Below, one piece after another: positions 37,908 through 47,811 of a DNA stretch of 64,000 bases (positions are counted from its first letter, which is position 1; every line of letters starts with the position of its first letter). This DNA comes from Lentzea jiangxiensis (lineage in GTDB: Bacteria > Actinomycetota > Actinomycetes > Mycobacteriales > Pseudonocardiaceae). The notes below the pieces were generated by a model. That model saw only the letters and a program-made list of their open reading frames with translations. It was not told the origin of the DNA and made no database searches. The position numbers were made by a program, and so were the translations under genes. The stretch lies in contig NZ_FNIX01000001.1 of the NCBI RefSeq assembly GCF_900104175.1, positions 943,975-1,007,974 on the forward strand, written 5' to 3'.

Positions 37908-40186
37908 CCAAGAGCTCCGTGCTTGTGCAGCAGTTCCATTTGGTGGTCGCGCACCGACGAACCGTCGGACGGTGACGCTTCCCATTCTCCGTCCGCGCGC
38001 AGCACCCAGCAGCGCGTGTGCGGGTCGAGCGCGGATTCGAACATGTCGCCGAGCTGCTTGGTGAGCCGCGGGTCGGCCACGCGGACGGCCACCTCGACGC
38101 GGCGGTCCAGGTTGCGGTGCATCATGTCCGCACTGCCGATCCAGTACTCGTCGCAGGCGACGAAGTGGAAGACGCGCGAGTGCTCGAGGAACCGGCCGAG
38201 GATCGAGCGCACCCGGATGTTCTCCGACAGCCCCTTGATGCCCGGCTTCAGGCCGCAGATGCCGCGCACGACCACGTCCACGGGCACGCCCGCCTGCGAC
38301 GCCCGGTACAGCGCGTCGATGACCTGTTCGTCCACGAGCGAGTTCACCTTGATGCGCACACCCGACGGCTCACCGGCCTGTGCGCGCTCGATCTCGGAGT
38401 TGATCCGCTCCACGATGCCCTTGCGCACGCCGTAGGGCGCGACGAGCAGCGAGCGGTACTCGTCCTGGCGCGCGTAGCCGGTCAGCACGTTGAACAGGTC
38501 CGTGAGGTCCGCGCCGATCGTCGGCTCGGCGGTCAGGATGCCGACGTCCTCGTAGAGCCGCGCGGTCTTCGGGTTGTAGTTGCCGGTGCCGATGTGGCAG
38601 TAGCGCCGGATCGTCGACCCCTCCTGGCGCACCACGAGCGACGTCTTGCAGTGCGTCTTCAGGCCCACCAGGCCGTAGACGACGTGCACGCCCGCCTTCT
38701 CCAGCGTGCGCGCCCACTTGATGTTCGCCTGCTCGTCGAAGCGCGCCTTGATCTCCACCAGCGCCACGACCTGCTTGCCCGCCTCGGCCGCGTCGATCAG
38801 CGCGTCGACGATCGGCGAGTCACCGGAGGTGCGGTACAGCGTCTGCTTGATGGCGAGCACGTGCGGGTCGGCTGCCGCCTGCTCGATGAAGCGCTGCACC
38901 GACGTGGAGAACGAGTCGTACGGGTGGTGCACGAGCACGTCGCCCTCGCGCAGGGTCGCGAACACGCTCTTCGGCGTCTCGCGCTCACCGAACGCCGGGT
39001 GCGTCGCCGGCACGAACGCCGGGTCCTTCAACGTCTTGCGGTCGATGCCGTAGAGCTGCCACAGGCACGACAGGTCGAGCAGCCCGGGCACCGTCACGAC
39101 GTCGTGCGGGTCGACGTCCATCTCCCGCAGCAGCAGTTCGAGCATGTGCTCGGTCATGTCGTCGGCCACTTCCAGGCGCACCGGCGGGCCGAAGCGACGC
39201 CGCGCGAGCTCGCGTTCGAGCGCCTGCAGCAGGTCCTCGTCGCGGTCCTCCTCGACCTCGAGGTCCGCGTTGCGCGTCACGCGGAACGCGTGGCACTCGA
39301 TGACCTCCATGCCCGCGAACAACTCGCCGAGGTGCGCGGCGATGAGCTCCTCCAGCGGCAGGAAGGTCGCCGACGAGGACGACCGGTCCGCCTCGACCCG
39401 CACGAGGCGCGGCACGTTGTCCGGCACCTTCACGCGGGCGAACCGCTCGCCGCCGCCCTCGGGGTCCCGCACGGTCACCGCGAGGTTCAGCGACAGCCCC
39501 GAGATGTACGGGAACGGGTGCGCCGGGTCGACCGCGAGCGGCGTCAGGACCGGGAACACCTGCGCGCTGAAGTAGTTGGAGAGCCTCAGCCGGTCGTAGT
39601 CGGTGAGGTCGCCCCACGTCACGATGCTGATCTGGTGCTGCTCCAGGCCGGGCCGGATGTGGTCGAGGAACGTGCGGGCGTGCTGCTCCACCAGTTCCTG
39701 CGAGCGCTTGAAGATCCCCACGAGCTGCTCGAGCGGGGTGAGCCCGTCCGCGCTGCGGACCGTGAGGCCGGTCTCCGCGCGCCGCTTCAGGCCCGCGACC
39801 CGGACCATGTAGAACTCGTCCAGGTTCGAGGCGAAGATCGCGAGGAACTTGGCGCGCTCCAGCAGGGGCTGCGAGGAGTCCTCCGCGAGCGCGAGCACGC
39901 GGGCGTTGAAGTCCAACCAGGACAGTTCACGGTTGAAGTACCGGTCGTCCGGGAGGTCTCCGGGCACGGCGCTCGTCGTCACCGCGGGCGGTGCCGAGGG
40001 GACGCCGCGCAACGGAGCGGCGGCCGCGGGGCCTCGCTCGACCTTCGCGCGCGTGGTCGAAACCCGCCGGGTAGCCGCACGAGGCTGCTTGCGCGGGGTC
40101 GCCGCCTCCTCGCCCTTCGCGCGCGGCGTGCGGCGTCGGGATGGGGTCGCCTTGCCGTCAGAGTTCTCCGTGCTCACGTCACGCAT
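37904..40186 (-). CDS. ppk: Polyphosphate kinase 1
   Basis: 760 residues. Reversibly transfers ATP gamma-phosphate to polyphosphate. The first ~75 residues are a basic, Pro/Arg/Thr-rich extension; the PPK fold then begins ([20 protein letters not shown]). Phosphohistidine region [20 protein letters not shown], preceded by [14 protein letters not shown]; a second conserved region [22 protein letters not shown] near the C-terminus. Upstream partner of mutT1. GTG 40174, in frame just after ATG 40186, is an alternative start. Confidence 0.96.
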   Translation of the reverse strand: MRDVSTENSDGKATPSRRRTPRAKGEEAATPRKQPRAATRRVSTTRAKVERGPAAAAPLRGVPSAPPAVTTSAVPGDLPDDRYFNRELSWLDFNARVLALAEDSSQPLLERAKFLAIFASNLDEFYMVRVAGLKRRAETGLTVRSADGLTPLEQLVGIFKRSQELVEQHARTFLDHIRPGLEQHQISIVTWGDLTDYDRLRLSNYFSAQVFPVLTPLAVDPAHPFPYISGLSLNLAVTVRDPEGGGERFARVKVPDNVPRLVRVEADRSSSSATFLPLEELIAAHLGELFAGMEVIECHAFRVTRNADLEVEEDRDEDLLQALERELARRRFGPPVRLEVADDMTEHMLELLLREMDVDPHDVVTVPGLLDLSCLWQLYGIDRKTLKDPAFVPATHPAFGERETPKSVFATLREGDVLVHHPYDSFSTSVQRFIEQAAADPHVLAIKQTLYRTSGDSPIVDALIDAAEAGKQVVALVEIKARFDEQANIKWARTLEKAGVHVVYGLVGLKTHCKTSLVVRQEGSTIRRYCHIGTGNYNPKTARLYEDVGILTAEPTIGADLTDLFNVLTGYARQDEYRSLLVAPYGVRKGIVERINSEIERAQAGEPSGVRIKVNSLVDEQVIDALYRASQAGVPVDVVVRGICGLKPGIKGLSENIRVRSILGRFLEHSRVFHFVACDEYWIGSADMMHRNLDRRVEVAVRVADPRLTKQLGDMFESALDPHTRCWVLRADGEWEASPSDGSSVRDHQMELLHKHGALG

Positions 40187-40245
40187 TGTGTCGCACTATC
40201 GCCGTTGGCGCCCCCAGCCAGGACGACCGCTTAATGAACTCCTCG

Positions 40246-40437
40246 TCACAGAACAGGCAGGCGCAGAGCTGTGACGACCCCGTCGGGGCTGCGTTCGAGG
40301 GTCACCCGCTGACCGGGACGCAACATCCGCCAGCCACCCGCGGTGACGGCTTCGGCACTCACGTCGACGAGAACGCCGTCATCTCGCAGGACGACGGCAG
40401 AGCCGTCACTGTTGAAGGTGGACACGGTCGCCTGCAC
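40246..40437 (-). CDS. Small conserved beta-barrel-like protein
   Basis: 63 residues, mostly beta (ATVSTFNSDGSAVVLRDDGVLVDV...GQRVTLERSP...VVTALRLPVL), resembling a short cold-shock/OB-type protein found near ppk in other actinobacteria. GTG 40437 has TAGGGT (40446-40451, minus strand) 8 nt upstream, so it is probably leaderless. Function unknown. It ends 59 nt before ppk on the same strand. Confidence 0.7.
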   Translation of the reverse strand: MQATVSTFNSDGSAVVLRDDGVLVDVSAEAVTAGGWRMLRPGQRVTLERSPDGVVTALRLPVL

Positions 40438-40593
40438 GGAGCAGAACCCTAGACGTTCGGGCGGTCCTGTCCGCCTCCGCCACGGCAGGAGTTGCTCCGG
40501 CGGGGCCGCCGAACCGGGACCGTGGCGTTCGTGAGCGTGGAGACCGGCCGGGGAGAGCGACCGGGGACCCGTGCCGCTCGCCCCGAACCCGTT

Positions 40594-41748
40594 CTACGGC
40601 TGGGCCTGCCCGGTGGTCGCTAACCGCGACGAGTCGGTGGACCGCGGCGCGCCCCGCCCGGCCACGCCGCCGGTGACGGCGGCCTTGGCGCGTCGGCGGG
40701 TGATCACGCGGCGGCCGAGGTCGATCATCGGGATCTCCACGGTCGCGTAGAGGACGCTCGCCAGCGCCAGCCCCAGCGCGGTGACGCCGGCGGCCTGCCC
40801 GAGGCCGGACAGTTCGGGCCAGACGAACGCGAGGACCGTCGCGGCGATCGTCTGCACGAGGTAGAGCGAGTACGAACGCTCGCCGACGAACTGCATCGGC
40901 TTCGTGGACAGCACGGCCGTGACCGGACCCGGTGTGACCATCGAGGTGAGCAGCACGGCTGTCGCCAGCGCGTAGACCGGGACGACCAGCACGTGGCCGG
41001 GGATGCCACCCGTGCCGTCGAGGAAGCCCGCCATCGGCTTCACGCCCACGTGGACCATCACGAAGCCGAGGGAGACGAAGACCTGCGCGACCGGGTTCGT
41101 GAGCGGGCGCAGCAGGGCGAAGCCGCGCGGGCTGTGCAGCGCGATCGCGAGCAGCACGCCGGTCAGGATCGAGAAGTAGTGCAGCGGCCAGCCGGGGTTG
41201 CTGTGCGACACGGTGAAGTTCACGACGACGAGGGCGAGCAGCATGCCGAGGGCGGCCGCGCCGGCGCGGCGCTTGAGCACGACGGTGCCCAGCGCGATCG
41301 CCACCAGCGGCCAGACGAGGTAGAACTTCTGCTCGATGCCCAGCGACCAGGACTGCCCGTACGGGCTGGCGTCGGCGAACTCGTTGGTGAAGGTGAAGAA
41401 GTACCGCAGCGCCGGGCCGGTCCCGTTGCTGACGAACGTGCCCATGACGAGCGAACCGGCGATTGTGGCGAAGAGGACGACGAAGTACACGGGCAGGATC
41501 CGGAACGCCCGCCGCAGGTAGAACTCCTCGAGCGAGATCCGCCCGGTCCTGCGCTCCTCGCGGAGCATCAGCGTGGTGATGAGGAATCCGCTGAGGACGA
41601 AGAACATCTGGACCCCGGCCCAGCCCTGGAGCCAGTCGGGACCGCCGTAGTGGAAGAAGACGACCAGGACCGCGGCGATTGCGCGAAGGCCGTCGAGAGC
41701 GGGAAAGCGGCGCAACGCCAGGTAGTCGGCGTGCGTCAGCGACTTCAT
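40594..41748 (-). CDS. Acyltransferase-3 family membrane protein (OafA-like)
   Basis: 384 residues from ATG 41748 (AGGTG ~8 nt upstream; an ATG at 41808 is less likely). About ten membrane helices. Signature of acyltransferase 3: PALDGLRAIAAVLVVFFHYG (motif R-x10-H), WAGVQMFFVLSGFLITTLMLREE, and the REERRTGRISLEEFYLRRAFRILPVY loop. Transfers acyl (often acetyl) groups to sugars of surface polysaccharides or antibiotics. Alone, without a glycan cluster nearby. Confidence 0.9.
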   Translation of the reverse strand: MKSLTHADYLALRRFPALDGLRAIAAVLVVFFHYGGPDWLQGWAGVQMFFVLSGFLITTLMLREERRTGRISLEEFYLRRAFRILPVYFVVLFATIAGSLVMGTFVSNGTGPALRYFFTFTNEFADASPYGQSWSLGIEQKFYLVWPLVAIALGTVVLKRRAGAAALGMLLALVVVNFTVSHSNPGWPLHYFSILTGVLLAIALHSPRGFALLRPLTNPVAQVFVSLGFVMVHVGVKPMAGFLDGTGGIPGHVLVVPVYALATAVLLTSMVTPGPVTAVLSTKPMQFVGERSYSLYLVQTIAATVLAFVWPELSGLGQAAGVTALGLALASVLYATVEIPMIDLGRRVITRRRAKAAVTGGVAGRGAPRSTDSSRLATTGQAQP

Positions 41749-41928
41749 GCAGGTACACCTCTGAGCAATGCGTCGGGGGAACGGCGTAGGGGGTTGCGCC
41801 GTCTGCATCGGGGGATACGGATGTAAAGGTGCCGGGGTTCCCCACCGAGTTGCTCAAACCAACATTTTCGTGTCGTTCGTCACGGAATCAACGTGACACG
41901 AAAGGGGAACGCGCGTGGCGACCGCGCG

Positions 41929-42903
41929 TCAGCAGGCCTTCAGCGGCGACAGCTCCGAAAGCGGTGCCGCCGCCGCGACGCGCCACCCCTGCCGCGTCAA
42001 CGCTCCGCCGTGGACCTCGAGCCAGTACGCGCCCTCGGTCGTGTGCACGGTCGCGCCGCTGCGGATGTCCGTCACGTACGAGGACTCCGACTGCCACGAC
42101 ACGAAGTCGCCGCTGACCCGGGGGAACACGATGCCCTCCGTCCTCGGCACCGGCCTGATCGCGGCCAGCTCGCGCGGTTCGGCCCAGCCGTCGCGCCAGC
42201 CGCGCAGCTCGTCGTCCTGCGCCCACACCACCGTGCGCCCGTCCGAAGCCACGCTGTCAGAGGGCCTCGCGTTCGACAGCTGGACCGGCAGCGCCCCCTC
42301 GGACCGGAACTTCCCGTCCTGCAGCCAGAGGACCGCGTCGCCCAGGAACACCGGCTTGCCGCCCCGGCCGACGACCCTGTCCTTCTTCTTCGCCAGGTCG
42401 TAGACGTGCACGCCCGCCTGGTCCGCCCAGGCGGCCTTGCCGTTGTGCAGCACCGCGCCGCTGGCGCCGATCGGCACCGGCGCGCCGTCGTTGCGCGAGT
42501 CCCACGCGTAGGTCGTGGTGGTGGTGTCGCCGGGGCTTGGGGACGTGGAGAACGTGACCCAGCGGCCGTCGAACTCGACGCCGAACAGCTGACCGTCGTT
42601 CTGGACGGCCATCACCTGCTGGCGCTTGCCGTGGTCGTGCAGCACCAGTTCGGTGGTCCTGTTGCGCGTGGTCCTCACCAGCGTCGTGCCGGCGTCGGCG
42701 TCCGCACCGACGACGGTGACCTTCTCGTGCGAACCGACCTCCGTCGTGTCGCGGGACAGCCGGTCCTTCCAGTCCCGGGGCAGGTCCACCCGGCACGTGC
42801 CGAGCTTGCTCTCCGCCGTGTAGTCGGAGGGACGGTCGATCGGAAAGGCGGCTACACAGCCCGCGATGGCCGTGACTGCCGCCAGCGCGGTCAGCGCTCG
42901 CAT
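41929..42903 (-). CDS. Putative lipoprotein with beta-propeller-like repeats
   Basis: 324 residues. The lipobox TAIAGC (Cys16) marks it as membrane-anchored outside the cell. The rest is all-beta with repeated strand-turn segments ([17 protein letters not shown]-like, [51 protein letters not shown]), suggesting a TolB/YncE-type propeller. Function unknown. GGGA lies upstream of ATG 42903. Confidence 0.7.
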   Translation of the reverse strand: MRALTALAAVTAIAGCVAAFPIDRPSDYTAESKLGTCRVDLPRDWKDRLSRDTTEVGSHEKVTVVGADADAGTTLVRTTRNRTTELVLHDHGKRQQVMAVQNDGQLFGVEFDGRWVTFSTSPSPGDTTTTTYAWDSRNDGAPVPIGASGAVLHNGKAAWADQAGVHVYDLAKKKDRVVGRGGKPVFLGDAVLWLQDGKFRSEGALPVQLSNARPSDSVASDGRTVVWAQDDELRGWRDGWAEPRELAAIRPVPRTEGIVFPRVSGDFVSWQSESSYVTDIRSGATVHTTEGAYWLEVHGGALTRQGWRVAAAAPLSELSPLKAC

Positions 42904-42956
42904 CGGTCTCCCAAGTCGTGATCACCCCAGCGACCCGGAAGACGCGCGACGGCTGC

Positions 42957-43595
42957 TCAGGTTGTCCAGGCGGGCAGGGCGTTCGCGGTGCGGACCCCCA
43001 GACCGAGGACGAGAGCGAGGCGCAGGTCCTCCTCCGTGTCCACGTCGCAGCGCAGCGACGGCCACGGACCGATCAGCTCGGCCGCCCCGGAGAGCCGGTG
43101 GTGCCCGGCCGATCCGACGCCGAACCGGGGGTCGAGCTCCCCGCCGGGCGCGGCCAGCAGCAGCGTCGTGCCGGTGCCCTGGCGGTCCGGGACGAACGCG
43201 CGGCGGCCCGCGGCGGCGTCGAGCGCCGCCCTGAGCTCGACGGGCCTGAGCGCCGGCAGGTCGGCCTGGAGCGCGCCGACGCGGGACGACCCGAGCGTGC
43301 GCGCACCGTGCCGCAAGGCGGCGTTGAGCCCGGGCTCGCCGGGTTCCGGCAGCGACTCGACGCCCAAGGCGGCCATTTCGGACGCGACGGCGGGATCGGA
43401 TGTGATCGTGACCACGCGCCGGACACCGGGTGTGCGCGCAGCCGCGCTCACGGTGTCGAGGGCGAGCGCGAGCGCCAGCGCCGCGTGCGACACCGGATCT
43501 CCGCCTGTCGCGCTGGTCAGCCTGGTCTTCGCCCTGTCCAGGGTCTTGACCGGCACCACGAGGTCGACTTCATCCCGCACCTCGCCATAGTCCAC
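42957..43595 (-). CDS. cofC: Phospho(enol)pyruvate/phospholactate guanylyltransferase, F420 synthesis
   Basis: 212 residues. CofC/FbiD family: [17 protein letters not shown] start, [32 protein letters not shown] and [15 protein letters not shown]...[10 protein letters not shown] with GTP/metal-binding Asp and the sugar-nucleotide-transferase fold. In mycobacteria FbiD (Rv2983) uses phosphoenolpyruvate to make the side-chain precursor of coenzyme F420. Position between ppk and gpsA matches Rv2983. Confidence 0.9.
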   Translation of the reverse strand: MDYGEVRDEVDLVVPVKTLDRAKTRLTSATGGDPVSHAALALALALDTVSAAARTPGVRRVVTITSDPAVASEMAALGVESLPEPGEPGLNAALRHGARTLGSSRVGALQADLPALRPVELRAALDAAAGRRAFVPDRQGTGTTLLLAAPGGELDPRFGVGSAGHHRLSGAAELIGPWPSLRCDVDTEEDLRLALVLGLGVRTANALPAWTT

Positions 43596-43659
43596 GATCC
43601 GGCGACTAGTGTGCTCTCGGGTTCAGGACCGCGCAGATCTGGAGTGAGGAGAGGTCCAC

Positions 43660-44364
43660 GTGGCCAAGGAGAAGGGCGGCTTCTGGGTGGGGGTCGCAGC
43701 GGCGATCGTCTACCCCATGTCGTTCGTGCTGGGCAGGCACCGGATCCTGCACGGGGAGCGCATCCCGCGCCAGGGCGCCGCGCTGCTCGTCATGAACCAC
43801 ATCTCGCACCTCGACCCGTGCTACGACGCCGTGTTCGTGCACCGCAACGACCGGGTGCCGCACTTCCTCGCGAAGCACAGCCTGTGGAACGTGCCGATCA
43901 TGGGCTCGATCCTCAAGGGAGCGAAGCAGATTCCCGTCTACCGGGGCAGCACCGACGCCCAGCAGAGCCTGCGCGAGGCGCACAAGGCGCTGGAGAACGG
44001 CCTGGTCGTGGTGATCTACCCCGAGGGCACGATCACCAAGGACCCCGACGGCTGGCCCGCGCACTCCCGCACCGGCGTCGCCCGGCTCGCCCTGCAGCAC
44101 GACGGTCCGGTCATCCCGGTCGCCCGCTGGGGCACCCTCGACCTCTACAACCACTACCGCAAGAAGTTCCGGCCGCTCCCGCGCAAGACGATCACCCACC
44201 TCGTCGGCGAGCCGGTCGACCTCTCCGCGTACCGCGGCAGGGAGGAGACCCTGCCGCTGCTGCGCGAGGTGACGGACCTGCTGATGGGCGCGGTCAGGGA
44301 CAACCTGGCCGAGATCCGGCAGCAGCAGGCCCCCCAGGGCTTCTACGGACCGAGGAAGGCCTGA
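43660..44364 (+). CDS. 1-acyl-sn-glycerol-3-phosphate acyltransferase (PlsC family)
   Basis: 234 residues. The acyltransferase H-x4-D motif is in MNHISHLDP, the second block is [17 protein letters not shown], and the third is [13 protein letters not shown] hydrophobic N-terminal helix (~8-28) anchors it to the membrane. Makes phosphatidic acid from lysophosphatidate. GAGGAGAGG precedes GTG 43660. It is followed 2 nt later by gpsA, whose product makes its glycerol-3-phosphate substrate precursor. Confidence 0.9.
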   Translation: MAKEKGGFWVGVAAAIVYPMSFVLGRHRILHGERIPRQGAALLVMNHISHLDPCYDAVFVHRNDRVPHFLAKHSLWNVPIMGSILKGAKQIPVYRGSTDAQQSLREAHKALENGLVVVIYPEGTITKDPDGWPAHSRTGVARLALQHDGPVIPVARWGTLDLYNHYRKKFRPLPRKTITHLVGEPVDLSAYRGREETLPLLREVTDLLMGAVRDNLAEIRQQQAPQGFYGPRKA

Positions 44365-44366
44365 CC

Positions 44367-45377
44367 ATGGCGATCGAACGCGTTGCGGTGCTGGGCTCCG
44401 GGTCGTGGGGCACGGCCTTCGCGAAGGTCATCGCGGACTCCGGTCCCGAGGTGGTGATGTGGGCGCGCCGCCAGGAGGTCGCCTCGGAGATCACCGAGAC
44501 CCGCGTGAACTCCGGCTACCTGCCCGGCATCTCGCTGCCCGCCAACCTCGCGGCCACCTCCGACCCGGCGAAGGCGCTGGACGGGGCGGACGCCGTGGTG
44601 CTCGCCGTGCCGTCGCAGACGCTGCGGGCGAACCTCTCGGCCTGGAAGGACCTGCTGCCGCCGGACGCGACCCTGGTGTCGCTGTCCAAGGGCGTCGAGC
44701 TCGGCACGCTCAAGCGGATGAGCGAGGTGATCCGCGAGGTCGCCGCCGTCGACGAGTCGCAGGTGGCCGTGGTGTCCGGGCCGAACCTGGCCAAGGAGAT
44801 CGCCGTCGGGCAGCCGACCGCGACGGTCATCGCGTGCACGGACCACGACCGCGCGGTCGACCTGCAGCACGCGTGCTCGAACTCGTACTTCCGCCCGTAC
44901 ACCAACACCGACGTCGTGGGCTGCGAGCTCGGCGGGGCGTGCAAGAACGTCATCGCGCTGGCGTGCGGCATGGCGGCGGGCATGGGCTACGGCGACAACA
45001 CGATGGCGTCGATCATCACGCGCGGCCTGGCCGAGACCGCACGGCTGGGCGCGGCCCTCGGGGCCGACCCGCTGACGTTCGCGGGCCTCGCCGGCCTGGG
45101 CGACCTCGTCGCGACGTGCGCGTCGCCGTTGTCGCGCAACCGGTCCTTCGGCGAGCGGCTCGGCAGGGGCGAGACCCTCGCGCAGGCGCAGGAGGCCGCG
45201 CACGGGCAGGTCGCCGAAGGCGTGAAGTCCTGCTCGTCGATCCGCGAGCTCGCCGCGGCGCACGGTGTCGACATGCCGATCACCGAAGGCGTCCACCAGG
45301 TCTGCCACGACGGGCTGAGCGTGCGCGAGCTCGGTGCCGCGCTGCTGGGCCGCGACCGCAAGCACGAGCGCCAGTGA
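44367..45377 (+). CDS. gpsA: Glycerol-3-phosphate dehydrogenase [NAD(P)+]
   Basis: 336 residues. Reduces dihydroxyacetone phosphate to glycerol-3-phosphate for phospholipid synthesis. [16 protein letters not shown] (Rossmann), [38 protein letters not shown], and the catalytic Lys in [23 protein letters not shown]. Second gene of the plsC-gpsA-lyase set; its stop overlaps the next start (GTGA). Confidence 0.96.
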   Translation: MAIERVAVLGSGSWGTAFAKVIADSGPEVVMWARRQEVASEITETRVNSGYLPGISLPANLAATSDPAKALDGADAVVLAVPSQTLRANLSAWKDLLPPDATLVSLSKGVELGTLKRMSEVIREVAAVDESQVAVVSGPNLAKEIAVGQPTATVIACTDHDRAVDLQHACSNSYFRPYTNTDVVGCELGGACKNVIALACGMAAGMGYGDNTMASIITRGLAETARLGAALGADPLTFAGLAGLGDLVATCASPLSRNRSFGERLGRGETLAQAQEAAHGQVAEGVKSCSSIRELAAAHGVDMPITEGVHQVCHDGLSVRELGAALLGRDRKHERQ

Positions 45378-46441
45378 ACGCCGAGTTCGGCGACGGCACG
45401 CGGGTCGTGCACGCCGTCCAGGGCGGGCCGGGCGAGCCGTTCGGCGCGCAGCCGGTGTTCGCGTCGGCGTTCCACCTCGGCGGTGCGGACACCTACGCCA
45501 GGTCGGGCAACCCGACGTGGCGGTCGCTGGAGAGCGCTCTCGGGTCGCTGGAGGGCGGCGAGTGCGTCGTGTTCCCGTCCGGGATGGCGGCGATCTCGAC
45601 GTTGCTGCGCACGGTTCTGTCCACCGGGGACACCCTCGTCCTGCCGTCGGACGGGTACTTCCTGAGCCGCAGGTTCGTGTCCGGAATGGACGTGCGGATC
45701 GTCGAGGCGCCCACGGCGGGCCCGTACCCGTCCTTCGAGGGCGTGCGGCTGGTCCTGCTGGAGACGCCGTCGAACCCCGGTCTGGACGTGTGCGACATCG
45801 CCGCCCTGGCCGACGCGGCGCACGAGGCGGGCGCGTTGCTGGCCGTGGACAACACGACGGCGACCCCGCTCGGGCAGCGGCCGCTGGAGCTGGGTGCGGA
45901 CGTCGTGGTGGCCTCGGACACCAAGGCCGTCGCCGGGCACAGCGACGTCCTCTTCGGACACGTCACGGTCGCGTCGCCCGAGCTCGCGACCCGGTTGCGC
46001 GACGCCCGCACGCTGAACGGCGCGATCCCCGGCCCGTTCGAGACGTGGCTCGTGATGCGCGGCCTCGGCACCCTGGACCTGCGGCTGGAGCGGCAGGCGA
46101 AGAACGCGGCGGTGCTGTACGAGGCGTTGTCCGGCAGGGTCGAGGGCCTGCGCTGGCCCGGCGCCGAGCGGGACCCGGCCCACCTGCTGGCCGCCCGGCA
46201 GATGCGGCGGTTCAACGGCGTGCTGACGTTCGAGCTGCCCGACGCCGAGGCGGTGGAGGAGTTCGTGGAGCGCTCGGAGCTGGTGTCGGCGGCGACGTCG
46301 TTCGGCGGCCTGCACTCGACGGCGGACCGGCGTGCGCAGTGGGGCGACCCGGTGCCCGAGGGTCTGGTGCGCTTCTCGTGCGGTTGTGAGGACACGGCCG
46401 ACCTGGTCTCGGACGTGTCCCAAGCTCTGGGACTGGATTGA
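45374..46441 (+). CDS. Cystathionine gamma-lyase-type PLP enzyme
   Basis: 355 residues, slightly short for the Cys/Met-metabolism family (~380). [11 protein letters not shown] start, [50 protein letters not shown] and the PLP lysine in [17 protein letters not shown]. It probably cleaves cystathionine or homocysteine/cysteine-type substrates. GTG 45374 overlaps the gpsA stop by 4 nt. A cysteine dioxygenase gene follows ~120 nt downstream, suggesting sulfur amino-acid breakdown. Confidence 0.85.
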   Translation: MNAEFGDGTRVVHAVQGGPGEPFGAQPVFASAFHLGGADTYARSGNPTWRSLESALGSLEGGECVVFPSGMAAISTLLRTVLSTGDTLVLPSDGYFLSRRFVSGMDVRIVEAPTAGPYPSFEGVRLVLLETPSNPGLDVCDIAALADAAHEAGALLAVDNTTATPLGQRPLELGADVVVASDTKAVAGHSDVLFGHVTVASPELATRLRDARTLNGAIPGPFETWLVMRGLGTLDLRLERQAKNAAVLYEALSGRVEGLRWPGAERDPAHLLAARQMRRFNGVLTFELPDAEAVEEFVERSELVSAATSFGGLHSTADRRAQWGDPVPEGLVRFSCGCEDTADLVSDVSQALGLD

Positions 46442-46443
46442 CG

Positions 46444-46467
46444 GAGGGTCCCGGTTCCGGGACCCTC
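46444..46467 (+). terminator. Hairpin after the gamma-lyase gene
   Basis: An 11-bp perfect stem, 46444-46454 with 46457-46467, a few bases after the stop; the nominal 2-nt loop would open in practice. Confidence 0.6.
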
Positions 46468-46559
46468 TGCCGCATGTCCTTCAACACGTGTTGCTGTTGT
46501 ACCAGGCGATAGTCCCGCGTCCTCTTTTCGCGCATTCGCCTGGTTAGGACCTTTTCCCG

Positions 46560-47018
46560 ATGTTCGCCGTTCCCGAGAACAGCGTCGTACTGCCCGAGAA
46601 CACCCAGCTGCTGCACCCCGTTCGGGTGGCTTTGGCGTGGGCGGCCGACCGCGACCGCTGGAAGCACCTGCTCCGCTACGACCCGGAAGAGCGCTTCTCG
46701 GCGTTGGTCGACAAGACCGGCGACCAGGAGATCTGGCTGATGAGCTGGCTCCCCGGCCAGACCGCGTCGCTGCACGACCACTCCACGACCTCCGGCGCGT
46801 TCACCGTGGTCAGCGGCCTGCTGACCGAGGTGGTGACGACCCGCGTCCAGGTCGTGCACTCGCTGCGCGCCGGCCAGTCGCGCGTGTGGGGCCCCGGCTA
46901 CGTGCACCAGGTGCGCAACGACGGCGTGGACCCGGCCGTGTCGATCCACGTGTACCGCCACGGCACACGCGCCATGACCCCGTACCGCTACGACCCGGTC
47001 AACGGCCCCGTCCGCTGA
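46560..47018 (+). CDS. Cysteine dioxygenase type I family
   Basis: 152 residues; small cupin. Fe ligands are expected in SLHDHSTTSGAFTVVSG (two His) and in GYVHQVRN (third His). Oxidises cysteine (or a related thiol) to the sulfinate with O2. Next to a gamma-lyase gene, consistent with cysteine catabolism. Its last 20 bases overlap the end of the convergent flavoprotein gene. Confidence 0.85.
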   Translation: MFAVPENSVVLPENTQLLHPVRVALAWAADRDRWKHLLRYDPEERFSALVDKTGDQEIWLMSWLPGQTASLHDHSTTSGAFTVVSGLLTEVVTTRVQVVHSLRAGQSRVWGPGYVHQVRNDGVDPAVSIHVYRHGTRAMTPYRYDPVNGPVR

Positions 47019-47643
47019 CGTGCGGCGGCACGGGCTTGTCCGTCTCGTGCGGCACCGGCGCACCCCACGACTGGATGAGCGGCATGTGCCCGCCCCACAC
47101 CAAGTTCGCCGCGAGGTCGTCGGGCTCCTCCCCGGGGCCGCCCTCGCGCACCTTGACGCTCGCCTCGGTGAGGTCGACCTCCAGCGCGACCGTCGCCGCG
47201 AGCTCCTTCCTGGACGGACGGCGCGCGTGGTCCCAGCTGCCCGGCGTGACGTGCTCGACGATGACCTTGAGCGCGTGCTCGGGGTCCTCCGCGACCTTCG
47301 CCGTGCCGTGGACGACCGCCGACCGGTAGTTCATGGAGTGGTGGAACACCGACCGCGAGTAGACGACGCCGTCCACCAGCGTGACGGCGACGCAAACCGG
47401 CTTGCCCTCGAGCATGCTCCTGATGGACCGTGAGCCGGTCGACCCGTGCAGGAAGATGCGGTTGCCGTCCCGCCCGTACGCGGTGGGGACGAGGAACGGC
47501 GCCCCGTCGACCTCCACGGCGAGGTGGCAGACCAGGCCGGCGTCGAGGATGTCGTAGAGCACCTGGCGGTCTTGGACGGCTCGGTTCTTGCCGCGGACGA
47601 CGGTGCTGCGTTCGGTGGGGGAGAGCTGCAGGTCGGAGGTCAT
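46999..47643 (-). CDS. Pyridoxamine 5'-phosphate oxidase-like FMN protein
   Basis: 214 residues, split-barrel flavoprotein: RKNRAVQDRQVLYDILDAGLVCHLAV, FLVPTAYGRDGNRIFLHGSTGSRS, VCVAVTLVDGVVYSRSVFHHSMNYRSAVVHG. Family members (FMN-binding, NimA-like) reduce or bind diverse substrates; true PdxH has a different C-terminal signature. Divergent from a MocR regulator, a pairing seen for vitamin B6-related genes. Confidence 0.85.
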   Translation of the reverse strand: MTSDLQLSPTERSTVVRGKNRAVQDRQVLYDILDAGLVCHLAVEVDGAPFLVPTAYGRDGNRIFLHGSTGSRSIRSMLEGKPVCVAVTLVDGVVYSRSVFHHSMNYRSAVVHGTAKVAEDPEHALKVIVEHVTPGSWDHARRPSRKELAATVALEVDLTEASVKVREGGPGEEPDDLAANLVWGGHMPLIQSWGAPVPHETDKPVPPHVSGRGR

Positions 47644-47661
47644 GCTTCTACTGTGCGGGCA

Positions 47662-47712
47662 GAAGTGGCATCATTGAAGCGCCATTTTCCGCTCATTTCA
47701 GAAGGCCACTTC
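47662..47712. promoter_or_regulatory. Spaced inverted repeat between the flavoprotein and MocR genes
   Basis: GAAGTGGC (47662-47669) and GCCACTTC (47705-47712) are exact complements 43 bp apart in the divergent promoter region. MocR/PdxR regulators bind such split sites; this is the natural candidate here. Confidence 0.45.
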
Positions 47713-47811
47713 ATGCCTTGCGTCCGCCAGGAGTGTCGGTGCTGTCCGGGAGAATGAGAACAAGGGGCTCCCTTGGCCGGGGGACGCCTGCGCGAGCGTG
47801 CGAGGTCGCCC

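Noticed and set aside
45374-47643. A new sulfur-metabolism or defence island
   Set aside because: Each gene belongs to a common family, and no mobile element, toxin-antitoxin or nuclease signature links them.
47773-47811. TTG 47773 as the MocR start
   Set aside because: It would add 13 Arg-rich residues not typical of the family; GTG 47812 gives the expected N-terminus. Kept as an alternative.
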